Assembly (NCBI RefSeq): GCF_900112845.1
Contig: NZ_FONG01000003.1
Location: forward strand, 434,001 to 498,000
DNA length: 64,000 bases
From: Actinacidiphila alni
GTDB lineage: Bacteria; Actinomycetota; Actinomycetes; Streptomycetales; Streptomycetaceae
Direction: 5' to 3'
Shown: positions 26,216-33,495 of the stretch, piece by piece
How positions within the stretch are numbered: the first letter of the stretch is position 1
Layout of the letters: each line of letters begins with the position of its first letter
Notes under the pieces: model-generated
Databases searched by the model: none
The model's input: only the letters and a program-made list of their open reading frames with translations
Told to the model about the DNA's origin: nothing
Made by a program: the position numbers and the translations under genes

Positions 26216-26932
26216 ATGACCAGGAACAGTGAGCCGGTCGAGTCGCGCCGGCCGGCGGAGCGGCCGGGGGCCGTCCGCGGTCTGCGCACGCCCCGGCTCG
26301 GCCGGCCGCCGCAGGTGGACCGCGAGGCGATCATCAAGGCGGCGCTCACCGTCGGCTTCGGTCAGCTCGGCATGAGCAGCGTCGCGCAGGAGCTGGGGAT
26401 CAAGCACTCCACGCTCTACCGCTACTTCCCGACCCGCGACGCGCTGATCTCAGCGGCCGTGGACGCCGTGGTGACGGACACGCGGTGGCCGGAGCCGAGC
26501 GGGCAGTGGCGCGGCGACCTGGGCGACCACGCCTGGGCGACCTTCCACCTGCTCGACCGGTACGCGGGCCTGGCCGGACACATCGTCTCGCTGCGGATCG
26601 ACTCCGCCGCCTACGGCGAGGTCAGCCACCGGATGGTCACCCACCTGGTCGACCTCGGCTTCACCGCCGAGAACGCGATACTCGCCTACGACCTGGTGCA
26701 CGAGCAGGTGCTGATGTTCTTCCTGGCCGGGCAGCGCAGGGACGAACCGGCGAAGACCGCCGACCAGGCGGCCGACCTGCGGCGCGAGATGCTGCCCGAC
26801 GCGCTGCCGTCGGTGGACCCGCGGCTGCGGGAGGCGCTGACCGGCATCGTCAACGGCAGCCCCGGCGACTGGTTCGCGCGCAAGCTCGATGTGCTGCTCG
26901 ACGGCCTCGTCGTCCTGGCCCCAACGCGGTAG
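26216..26932 (+). CDS. TetR family transcriptional regulator
   Basis: Protein of 238 aa. ATG at 26216 behind GGGGGAG. After a ~40-residue tail, the HTH is clear: REAIIKAALTVGFGQLGMSSVAQELGIKHSTLYRYFPTRDALIS (residues ~37-80). The C-terminal ligand domain resembles the TetR_C group and has no enzymatic motif. It is divergent from the siderophore-interacting protein with an iron box between them, so it probably controls part of the siderophore regulon in response to a small ligand. The target and ligand are unknown. A strong terminator overlaps its stop codon. Confidence 0.88.
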   Translation: MTRNSEPVESRRPAERPGAVRGLRTPRLGRPPQVDREAIIKAALTVGFGQLGMSSVAQELGIKHSTLYRYFPTRDALISAAVDAVVTDTRWPEPSGQWRGDLGDHAWATFHLLDRYAGLAGHIVSLRIDSAAYGEVSHRMVTHLVDLGFTAENAILAYDLVHEQVLMFFLAGQRRDEPAKTADQAADLRREMLPDALPSVDPRLREALTGIVNGSPGDWFARKLDVLLDGLVVLAPTR

Positions 26933-26962
26933 TGGGCGCCGCCCCCGAAGGCGGCGCCCACT
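26931..26962. terminator. Terminator hairpin between convergent TetR and YqcI-MbtH genes
   Basis: A perfect 13-bp stem (AGTGGGCGCCGCC paired with GGCGGCGCCCACT) with a 6-base loop. It begins inside the TAG stop of the TetR gene and can serve both strands. Confidence 0.85.
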
Positions 26963-27002
26963 GTCCTGACGGCGGGCGTCCGTCATCACACCGCGAGTCG
27001 GC

Positions 27003-27968
27003 TCACACCGGTTCGAGGCTCCGCCGCCGCGAGGTCGCCGGGCGCATGTCGGTCCAGGCGTGGGCGACCTGCGCCAGGCACGCCGACCGGTCGCCACTGA
27101 TACCGGTCTCGCGCCAGTGGTCGGGCACGGGTACCGTCGCCGACCACAGCGAGAACTGGCCCTCGTCATTGATGAGGACGGACCAGGTCTCGTCCGGCGA
27201 GGCGGCCTTCGCCGCGCCCGCCGCCGCGGTGCGCGCGCCGGCCCGCGCCAGGAACGGGCAGGCCGGAGTCGACCCCTCGGCGCTGTCGGGCAGGAAATAC
27301 TGCCGCCACTCCCGGTTGCCGTCCTCGCCGTGATTGCCGAGTTCGACCGCAGGCTCCATGCCGTCGAACCGCCGGATCCGGTTGCGGATCACCTGCCGGG
27401 CCTTCGCCCCGCGCGGTGTGTCGGCCTCCAGGCCCTCGAACACCCAGCGGGGCTGGAAGGTGATCATGAAGCCCGGATTGTGGCGGCTGTGCCGGGTCGT
27501 ATGGGCCGGGGTGTTGCAGACGACGAAGATCTCGGTGCCGCCGTAGCTGAACTCCCACCACAGATCCTCGGGATCCAGCGGCGTCGACTCCGGCCAGGGC
27601 TCGGTGTCGCCGTCGTGCAGATACTGCAGCACCGCCCAGAAGCGGTGGAAGTACTCGTCCAGCGTGCGGGGTTCGTCGTCGGGCCGGAAGAGCACCACGA
27701 GCGAGGTGTCCTTGCCGAGCTGCCGGTAGACGTCGAGGTATTCGCGGAGGATGTCCGCGAGCGGCGCCCAGGTGCTCTCGTCGTGCGGGCTGTCGACGAA
27801 ACCGAAGCGCAGCGACTGCTTCTTGGCCGCGGCCACGGCGAAGGTGCAGGGGAAGGGCCGCTCCTGGTCGAGGAGCGTCTCCAGCAGACCTTCCGCTGCG
27901 GCCGTACCCCATGACGGGGTGCTGCCGATGGTGCGAACGGCGGGCAGGGCGGCGGGACTTCGGGACAT
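27003..27968 (-). CDS. YqcI/YcgG-family arginine hydroxylase candidate (GrbE/DcsA-like) fused to an MbtH-like domain
   Basis: Protein of 321 aa. ATG at 27968, 101 bases after the SznF/GrbD-like gene and in the same iron-box operon. Residues ~20-240 are a YqcI/YcgG domain (PCTFAVAAAKKQSLRFGF, FWAVLQYLHDGD, NTPAHTTRHSR, ITFQPRWVFE, EWRQYFLPD). In this family DcsA of D-cycloserine synthesis is a heme enzyme making N-hydroxyarginine, and GrbE is needed for graminine formation. Residues ~257-310 are an MbtH-like domain (NDEGQFSLW, PDHW, WTDMRP), the chaperone that activates many NRPS A domains. No other MbtH is present in the window. The fusion would couple precursor synthesis with activation of the A domain that uses it. 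Hydroxylase function is inferred from family and context; both domains are clear. Confidence 0.88.
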   Translation of the reverse strand: MSRSPAALPAVRTIGSTPSWGTAAAEGLLETLLDQERPFPCTFAVAAAKKQSLRFGFVDSPHDESTWAPLADILREYLDVYRQLGKDTSLVVLFRPDDEPRTLDEYFHRFWAVLQYLHDGDTEPWPESTPLDPEDLWWEFSYGGTEIFVVCNTPAHTTRHSRHNPGFMITFQPRWVFEGLEADTPRGAKARQVIRNRIRRFDGMEPAVELGNHGEDGNREWRQYFLPDSAEGSTPACPFLARAGARTAAAGAAKAASPDETWSVLINDEGQFSLWSATVPVPDHWRETGISGDRSACLAQVAHAWTDMRPATSRRRSLEPV

Positions 27969-28069
27969 GTGCGGGGACTCCGTCCGGAGGAGGGAAACGG
28001 GAGACGGTCGACGGGCGGGCGGCGTGCCGGGGTCCGGGGGCCGAGCGCCCCGGACCCCGGCGGACGCCG

Positions 28070-29482
28070 TCAGAACCGCTGGTACATCTCCTCCGGGATG
28101 ATCGGCTGGTGGTAGGTGCACTCGCCGGACAGCACCGTCGAACCGTGCAGCCGCGACACCGGGATCAGCACCTTGTCGCCCTCGTGCAGGTCGATCTTGT
28201 GCGTGACGTTGTTCCAGAAGTGCATCTCGCCCTTCTCGATCATCACCAGCCGGTGCTCGTTGTGCACATGAGTGGTCGAGGTCTCCTCGTTGCTCTCGAC
28301 GAAGGTGTCGAGGTCGACGGTGATGTTGTTGTCCTCGATGTAGCGGTGGATCGCCTCGGCCTTCTTCTGGTGAGCCGGTATGTCGTCGGCCCACGCGAGC
28401 TGCAGCGCCAGGTCCTCGTCCCACAGCTGGGCCAGCCACGCGGCGTCCACGAAGCCGTTGTGGAAGCGGCCGACCGCCTCGGGGCCGTAGAGCCTGCTCA
28501 GTGGCGCCACCCAGCGGTCGGTCAGTTCGCGCAGGTGGCCCGAGTCGCGGCCCAGGTGGTCGAAGAGCGAGGACCGCACCCCGAGCCCGTCCTCGAAGAC
28601 GTCGGCGAAGCGGCCCGCGGTGACCGCCTGGTCGATGCCGTGGTGCAGCAGCGCGCCCAGGAACTCCGGGTACTTCTCCCGGTTGCGCGACAGCCAGTGC
28701 AGGTGATTGCCGCGAGCGAGCGACGTGCCGAGGTAGAGCTGCCAGTAGGCGCCGGTGGTGGTCCGCAGGCCCGCGCCCTCCATCAGCGAGCGGTACTCGT
28801 CGTGCAGCCCGGCCCAGGTGCGGTAGTCGTCCAGCAGCGTGATCCGCGCGCCGGGGTGCTCGGCGTCGTACTCGCCGAGCGCGGCCCGCCCGATCGCCAT
28901 GCGGCTCGCGGGCAGGTACGCGCTCAGCTGGAGCAGCGTGAAGGTCGCGGACGCCCTGCGGTCCTGCGTGGACAGCGCGGCGACGAACGCCTTGCCCGAC
29001 TCCTCGCGGCGCCGCTCGTGGTACGCCTCGATGTCGGCGACGACCTGGTCCTGGCTGTAGCCGGCCAGCGGCTTGCGCTCGGACTCCAGCAGCCCGAACA
29101 GGTGCTGTTCGAGCACGGGGGCGGCGAGCGCGCCCAGTACGCGGTTCTCCTCGCTGTAGAACGTGGCCGCGTCGGTCGCGGCCGGGCCGTCTACCCCGCC
29201 CGACGGCGGCAGGAACAGCAGCTCGGTGTCGTAGACATTGCGCAGCATGCGGTGGCCGAGCAGCGCGCTGAGTTTGAGCGCCTTCGCGACGGGCATCTGC
29301 TTGCTGTAGTCGAGCCACGCCAGATCGTCGGGCCGCACCGGCCTGCGGTACGGATTGTCCTCGGTGGTCAGCTCCTCCCATTCCGCGGCTCTGAACGCCG
29401 GGTTGGCCGCGAACGCCTTGACGACGTCGTGCAGTTCCCCGGTGGCGAGACGGGCGAAGGTCTCCGAGTACTTCACGGGCAT
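28070..29482 (-). CDS. SznF/GrbD-like N-N bond-forming enzyme (graminine/diazeniumdiolate biosynthesis)
   Basis: Protein of 470 aa; streptozotocin SznF is about 471. ATG at 29482 with GGAGG upstream. It has three parts: an N-terminal helical region (~1-120), a central heme-oxygenase-like helical domain (~120-320), and a C-terminal cupin (~370-470). The cupin has His405, His407 (THVHNEH) and His446 (RLHGS). Their spacing equals that of the iron-binding His triad I recall for SznF (407, 409, 448). In SznF the cupin rearranges a hydroxylated methylarginine to an N-nitrosourea. In gramibactin clusters GrbD, with GrbE, turns arginine into graminine. In the central domain I cannot find the Glu/His pairs expected for a diiron site. 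It is first in its operon behind an iron box, with the GrbE-like gene next, which supports a role in a diazeniumdiolate siderophore. Confidence 0.88.
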   Translation of the reverse strand: MPVKYSETFARLATGELHDVVKAFAANPAFRAAEWEELTTEDNPYRRPVRPDDLAWLDYSKQMPVAKALKLSALLGHRMLRNVYDTELLFLPPSGGVDGPAATDAATFYSEENRVLGALAAPVLEQHLFGLLESERKPLAGYSQDQVVADIEAYHERRREESGKAFVAALSTQDRRASATFTLLQLSAYLPASRMAIGRAALGEYDAEHPGARITLLDDYRTWAGLHDEYRSLMEGAGLRTTTGAYWQLYLGTSLARGNHLHWLSRNREKYPEFLGALLHHGIDQAVTAGRFADVFEDGLGVRSSLFDHLGRDSGHLRELTDRWVAPLSRLYGPEAVGRFHNGFVDAAWLAQLWDEDLALQLAWADDIPAHQKKAEAIHRYIEDNNITVDLDTFVESNEETSTTHVHNEHRLVMIEKGEMHFWNNVTHKIDLHEGDKVLIPVSRLHGSTVLSGECTYHQPIIPEEMYQRF

Positions 29483-29564
29483 GACGGGTCCTCCAGAGGA
29501 AGCGGGCGCGGGCATGCGGAGGCGGCGCGTGCGGGGCACACGCCGACCGCACGCGTCGCTGAAC

Positions 29565-29583
29565 TTAGGTAAGCCTTGCCTTA
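29565..29583 (-). promoter_or_regulatory. Iron box upstream of the diazeniumdiolate gene pair
   Basis: TTAGGTAAGCCTTGCCTTA matches the IdeR/DmdR consensus at 14 of 19 positions. It lies 83 bases upstream of the GrbD-like start and implies iron-repressed expression of both genes. Confidence 0.75.
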
Positions 29584-29671
29584 CTTCCTCGGCACGTCAA
29601 GACCACTTGCCGTCACATGCGTCACGGTCGTACGTTCCGCGCCGTCCTACGGTCCCCGCGGCGGCCCTTCC

Positions 29672-29722
29672 GTCACCGCGGTCCGTTCGTCACCGCGGCC
29701 CTTCTGTCGCCGCGGTCCCTGC
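29672..29722. repeat. Three imperfect tandem 17-bp repeats
   Basis: Units start at 29672, 29689 and 29706, each beginning GTCrCCGCGG. A degenerate fourth copy precedes them. They lie just beyond the stop of the oxidoreductase gene at 29724 and may be part of a 3' untranslated region. Confidence 0.75.
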
Positions 29723-29723
29723 G

Positions 29724-30701
29724 TCATGGCGTCAGGACGATCCGCCCGAACACCTCGCCCGCGTCCATCTTCCGGTGGGCCAGCTCCGCCTGATCCAGCG
29801 GCAGCACCTCGTGCACCACGGCGGGCAGCTCCCCGCGGCCCGCGGCGGCGAACTGCTCGGCCCGTACCGCCTGCCGGTCCGCGAGCGGCACGACGTCGGA
29901 GCTGAAGGTCGCGAAGGACAGCGACCTCTGAAAGGCGCCGATCAGCGCCGAACCGAAGTCCGCGGGCGGCGGACCCGCGACCATGCCGACCGTCACCATG
30001 CGTCCGCCGGGCCGCAACAGGCCGAAGAACGCGGGCAGTTCGGACCCGCCGACGATGTCCACGATCACGTCGTAGCCGGTTGGCGCCGCCGGATTCCCCG
30101 CACCGGCGAGATCATCGCCCGAGCGGTCCAGGACATGCGTCGCGCCGAGCGCGCGCAGCCGCTCGCCGCGCTCGGCCGACGACGTCGTGACGGCGACCGC
30201 GCTCGCGCCCGCCAGCGCCGCGAGCCGTACGGCGAGGATGCCGATGCTGCCCGCCGCGCCCCGCACCAGCACCGATTCGCCCGGTGCGAAGTGGGCGTGC
30301 GCCAGCGCGAAATGGGCCACCACGCCCGAACTGCCGAGCGTCACCGCGTCCACCGGGGACAGGGAGTCGGGCAGCGGCAGGATCTCCTGCGCCGAGGCGA
30401 GCGCCCGCTCGACATAGCCGCCGCCGGTCCCGGTGAACGCCCACACCCGGCGGCCCGCCCACGAAGGGTCCACCCCGGCGCCGACCGCCGTGACGGTGCC
30501 CGCCACCTCACTGCCGGGGATGTGGCCCTCGGTGAATCCGTACCCGGACAGGATGCCGCTGCGGATCATGACGTCCACACCGCCGACACCGATCGCCTCC
30601 GGAGTGATCAGCACCTGGCCGGCGGCGGGCGCGGGCTCGGGGAGATCGGTGACCTCGAGGCCCTCGGGGGCGCCGAACGTCCGGATCGTGACTGCCTTCA
30701 C
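29724..30701 (-). CDS. Zinc-free MDR quinone oxidoreductase-like protein
   Basis: Protein of 325 aa, medium-chain dehydrogenase/reductase family. It starts MKAVTIRTFGAPEGL and contains GSEVAGTVTAVG and the nucleotide-binding GAAGSIGILAVRLAALAG, with no structural-zinc Cys cluster. The family reduces quinones or enones with NADPH. It is divergent from a TetR gene with a perfect palindrome between them, a usual arrangement for a locally repressed detoxification enzyme. A role in siderophore making is not indicated. The cytosolic substrate is unknown. Confidence 0.9.
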   Translation of the reverse strand: MKAVTIRTFGAPEGLEVTDLPEPAPAAGQVLITPEAIGVGGVDVMIRSGILSGYGFTEGHIPGSEVAGTVTAVGAGVDPSWAGRRVWAFTGTGGGYVERALASAQEILPLPDSLSPVDAVTLGSSGVVAHFALAHAHFAPGESVLVRGAAGSIGILAVRLAALAGASAVAVTTSSAERGERLRALGATHVLDRSGDDLAGAGNPAAPTGYDVIVDIVGGSELPAFFGLLRPGGRMVTVGMVAGPPPADFGSALIGAFQRSLSFATFSSDVVPLADRQAVRAEQFAAAGRGELPAVVHEVLPLDQAELAHRKMDAGEVFGRIVLTP

Positions 30702-30765
30702 GTGCGTGTCTCCTTGTGCGCCGGGAACACCCGGGCCTGCGGCGTCCGGGGATGATCGCGACGTT

Positions 30766-30785
30766 AACGGACGCCCCCGTCCGTT
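30766..30785. promoter_or_regulatory. Probable TetR operator
   Basis: A perfect inverted repeat AACGGACG-CCCC-CGTCCGTT in the gap between the oxidoreductase gene (minus) and the TetR gene (plus). Its 8-4-8 geometry suits a dimeric TetR repressor acting on both promoters. Confidence 0.75.
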
Positions 30786-30802
30786 TGGCTAAAGTGAGAG
30801 CG

Positions 30803-31438
30803 GTGACCGATCGTTTGCCTCATACGCTGCGTTCCGACGCCCTCGACAACCGCGAGCGGATCCTCGAGGCGGCCCGCGCCGTCTTCGCCGCGGACGGCCT
30901 GAACGTGCCGATGCGGGAGATCGCCCGGCGCGCCGGAGTCGGCCCCGCCACCCTCTACCGGCGCTTCCCGACCAAGGAGGCCCTGGTCACCGAGGCGTTC
31001 ATGGAACAGCTCTCGGCGTGCCACGCCATCGTCGACGAAGGGCTCGCCGATCCCGATCCCTGGCACGGCTTCTGCCTGGTGATCGAGAGGATCTGCGAGC
31101 TGCACGCGCGCGACCGCGGCTTCACCGCGGCCTTCATGTCGGCTTTCCCGCACGCGATCGACTTCGCGACCGGACGCGACTACGCGATGAAGGCGATCGG
31201 CGAGCTGGCCCGGCGGGCCAAGGCCGACGGACGGCTGCGCGACGACTTCGTCCTGGACGACCTGATCCTCGTCCTGATGGCCAACGGCGGCATCCACGCC
31301 GCCTCGCGCGCCGCCCGGGTCGCCGCCTCCCGCCGCTTCGCCGCCCTGGCCGTCCAGGCGTTCAGCGCCGCGCCCGAACACGGCCCGCTGCCGCCCGCCG
31401 CCCGGCTCGCGCTCGCCGTACGGCGCGGTCTCGTCTGA
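30803..31438 (+). CDS. TetR family repressor
   Basis: Protein of 211 aa from GTG at 30803; GTG 30794 and ATG 30752 are in-frame alternatives. The later start is preferred because the longer forms would place the operator palindrome at 30766-30785 inside the coding region. HTH: REIARRAGVGPATLYRRFPTKEALV (residues ~38-62). The C-terminal half is helical (FCLVIERICELHARD, FVLDDLILVLMANGG). It most likely represses itself and the divergent oxidoreductase and is released by that enzyme's substrate. Confidence 0.88.
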   Translation: MTDRLPHTLRSDALDNRERILEAARAVFAADGLNVPMREIARRAGVGPATLYRRFPTKEALVTEAFMEQLSACHAIVDEGLADPDPWHGFCLVIERICELHARDRGFTAAFMSAFPHAIDFATGRDYAMKAIGELARRAKADGRLRDDFVLDDLILVLMANGGIHAASRAARVAASRRFAALAVQAFSAAPEHGPLPPAARLALAVRRGLV

Positions 31439-31474
31439 CGGGCGGCGGGGCGGCGACGTCTGTGGCAGCCGCGG

Positions 31475-32383
31475 TCAGCCGGCGGCCGGGCCGCGGACAT
31501 GGTGCCGGCCGATCGGCAGCACCAGCGGCGTCGCCGAGACCTCGTCGGTGACGATCCGGCACTCCATGCCGAAGATGTCCCGCACCGCCTCCTCGGTCAC
31601 CACCTCCGCGGGCGGGCCCTCCGCCGCGATCCGCCCGTCCTTCATCGCGATGAGGTGATCGCCGTAGCGGCACGCCAGATTGAGGTCGTGCAGCACCGTG
31701 ACGACGGTCGCGCCGCGCTGCCGGTTCAGATCGGTGACCAGGTCGAGCACCTCCACCTGATGCGGCAGGTCGAGATACGTCGTCGGCTCGTCCAGCAGCA
31801 GCACGCCGGTGCGCTGCGCCAGCGCCACCGCGATCCACACCCGCTGACGCTGCCCGCCGGACAGTTCGTCCACCGACCGCTCGGCCAGATCCAGCGTGTC
31901 GGTCGCCGCCAGCGCTTCCGCGACGGCCTCGTCGTCGGCGGCCGTCCACCGCCTGAACCAGCCCTGATGCGGGTAGCGGCCCCTGCCGACCAGATCCACC
32001 ACGCGGATGCCGTCCGGCGCCACCGGCGTCTGCGGCAGGATCCCCAGCCGCGCCGCGACCTGACGCGTCGGCAGCCGGTGGATGTCCTGCCCGTCAAGCA
32101 GCACCTCGCCCGCCGCCGGCGTCAGCAGCCGTGCCAGGCCCCGCAGCAGCGTCGACTTCCCGCACGCGTTGGGCCCCACGATCATCGTCACCCGGCCGGT
32201 GGGCACCTGCGCGGTCAGCCCCTCGACCACGGTCCGCCCGTCGTAGCCGAGCCGCAGCCCGCGCGCGGCGAGCGTACTCGGCGCCTGCGCCGGTTCGCAC
32301 GGGGGCTTCGCCGCGCCGGCCGCCTCGGGCGACGGGTGGTCGGCTGCGGGGCGCGGGGATGTGCGGGTGTCGGGCTGGGGCAT
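31475..32383 (-). CDS. Ferric-siderophore ABC transporter ATPase (FepC/FecE type)
   Basis: Protein of 302 aa. ATG at 32383, 8 bases downstream of the permease stop. Walker A GPNACGKSTLL, Q-loop LPQTPVAPDGI, signature [12 protein letters not shown], Walker B VLLLDEPTTYLD and switch His VLHDLNLACRYGD are all intact. The RYPHQGWF...DLAERSVDELSGGQ pattern is characteristic of siderophore/heme/B12 importers. It is the last gene of the importer operon that starts at 34598 and powers uptake through the two FecCD permeases. A ~40-residue Pro/Ala-rich tail precedes the domain. Confidence 0.96.
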   Translation of the reverse strand: MPQPDTRTSPRPAADHPSPEAAGAAKPPCEPAQAPSTLAARGLRLGYDGRTVVEGLTAQVPTGRVTMIVGPNACGKSTLLRGLARLLTPAAGEVLLDGQDIHRLPTRQVAARLGILPQTPVAPDGIRVVDLVGRGRYPHQGWFRRWTAADDEAVAEALAATDTLDLAERSVDELSGGQRQRVWIAVALAQRTGVLLLDEPTTYLDLPHQVEVLDLVTDLNRQRGATVVTVLHDLNLACRYGDHLIAMKDGRIAAEGPPAEVVTEEAVRDIFGMECRIVTDEVSATPLVLPIGRHHVRGPAAG

Positions 32384-32391
32384 CGGGGGAC

Positions 32392-33495
32392 TCAACCTCC
32401 CTGGCCGACGCGGTTGGCGCGGGCCAGTAGCAGGAGCAGTGCGGGGGCGCCGAGGACGCCGGTGACGACGCCGACCGGGAATTCGGTCGGGCCCAGCAGG
32501 TGCTGGCCGGTGAAGTCGCAGGCGAGCATGGTGACCGCGCCGGTGAGCGCGGACAGGGTCAGGGCGGGGCCGCGGCCGTGCACGAGGCGGCGGGCGAGGG
32601 GCCCGGAGAGGAAGGCGACGAAGGCGACTGGCCCGGTGGCGGCGGTGGCGACGGCCGCGAGACAGACGGCGAGGCCGATCAGCACCAGGCGGCTGCGTTC
32701 GACCCGGACACCGAGCCCGGTGGCGGTGTCGTCGCCGAGGGAGAGCACCGGCAGCGAGCGTACGGCGAGGCAGACCGCGGGCAGCAGCGGTGCCAGGCAC
32801 AGCAGCAGCGCGCGGGCCAGCGGCCAGTCCGCGGCGCCGAGGCTGCCGGTCAGCCAGAGCAGCGCCTGCTGCGCGGTGTAGACGTCGGCGCGGGTCATCA
32901 GGAAGGACACGATGCTGGAGAGCCCGGCGGCCACACCGATGCCGACGAGGACCAGCCGGTATCCCGTCACCCCGCGCCGCCAGGCCAGCAGATAGATCGC
33001 CAGCGCCGTGACCAGGGCGCCGGCCACCGCGAGTCCGGACACCGCGGCGCCGCCGAGCCCGAACACCACGATCGCCACCACCGCCGCCGCACTCGCGCCG
33101 GACGTGATGCCGATGACGTCCGGGCTGGCCAGCGGATTGCGGATCAGCGTCTGGAAGACGGCACCCGACAGCCCGAAGGCGGCCCCGGCCGCGAGCGCGG
33201 TCAGCGCCCGTGGCAGCCGTACCTTGAGCACGATGAAGTCGGTGGCGCCGTCCCCGTGCCCGGTCAGCGACCGCAGCACATCGGGCAGCGGCACCGAAAA
33301 GCTGCCGACGCACAGCGACGCGCAGAACAGTCCGGCCACGCACAGCACGAGAGCGAGCGCCACCGCGCCGGTCCGGGCCCGCGGCCGGGTACGGGCCGCG
33401 CGGACCGCCCGTACGGCCTCGACTTCCTTGCCGGTCTTGCCGGTCTTGCCGGACCCGGCGGGCCGCGCGACGTCGGCCGCGGGCGCCGCGCTCAC
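32392..33495 (-). CDS. FecCD-family siderophore permease (FepG type)
   Basis: Protein of 367 aa. GTG at 33495 overlaps the stop of the first permease (GTGA). A charged N-terminal tail (~1-40) precedes about nine or ten membrane helices. Family landmarks are RLPRALTALAAGAAFGLSGAVFQ, RNPLASPDVIGITSGA, the ATPase-contacting GDDTATGLGV, and GPVAFVAFLSG. It pairs with the permease at 33492-34598 to form the heterodimeric channel of a type II (BtuCD-like) importer. Confidence 0.95.
   Translation of the reverse strand: MSAAPAADVARPAGSGKTGKTGKEVEAVRAVRAARTRPRARTGAVALALVLCVAGLFCASLCVGSFSVPLPDVLRSLTGHGDGATDFIVLKVRLPRALTALAAGAAFGLSGAVFQTLIRNPLASPDVIGITSGASAAAVVAIVVFGLGGAAVSGLAVAGALVTALAIYLLAWRRGVTGYRLVLVGIGVAAGLSSIVSFLMTRADVYTAQQALLWLTGSLGAADWPLARALLLCLAPLLPAVCLAVRSLPVLSLGDDTATGLGVRVERSRLVLIGLAVCLAAVATAATGPVAFVAFLSGPLARRLVHGRGPALTLSALTGAVTMLACDFTGQHLLGPTEFPVGVVTGVLGAPALLLLLARANRVGQGG

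Noticed and set aside
27003-29552. An 849-codon frame that would fuse the GrbD-like and YqcI-MbtH proteins
   Set aside because: The left part is an off-frame reading of the GrbD-like gene; the real GrbD-like frame ends at 28070 and the YqcI-MbtH gene starts at 27968.
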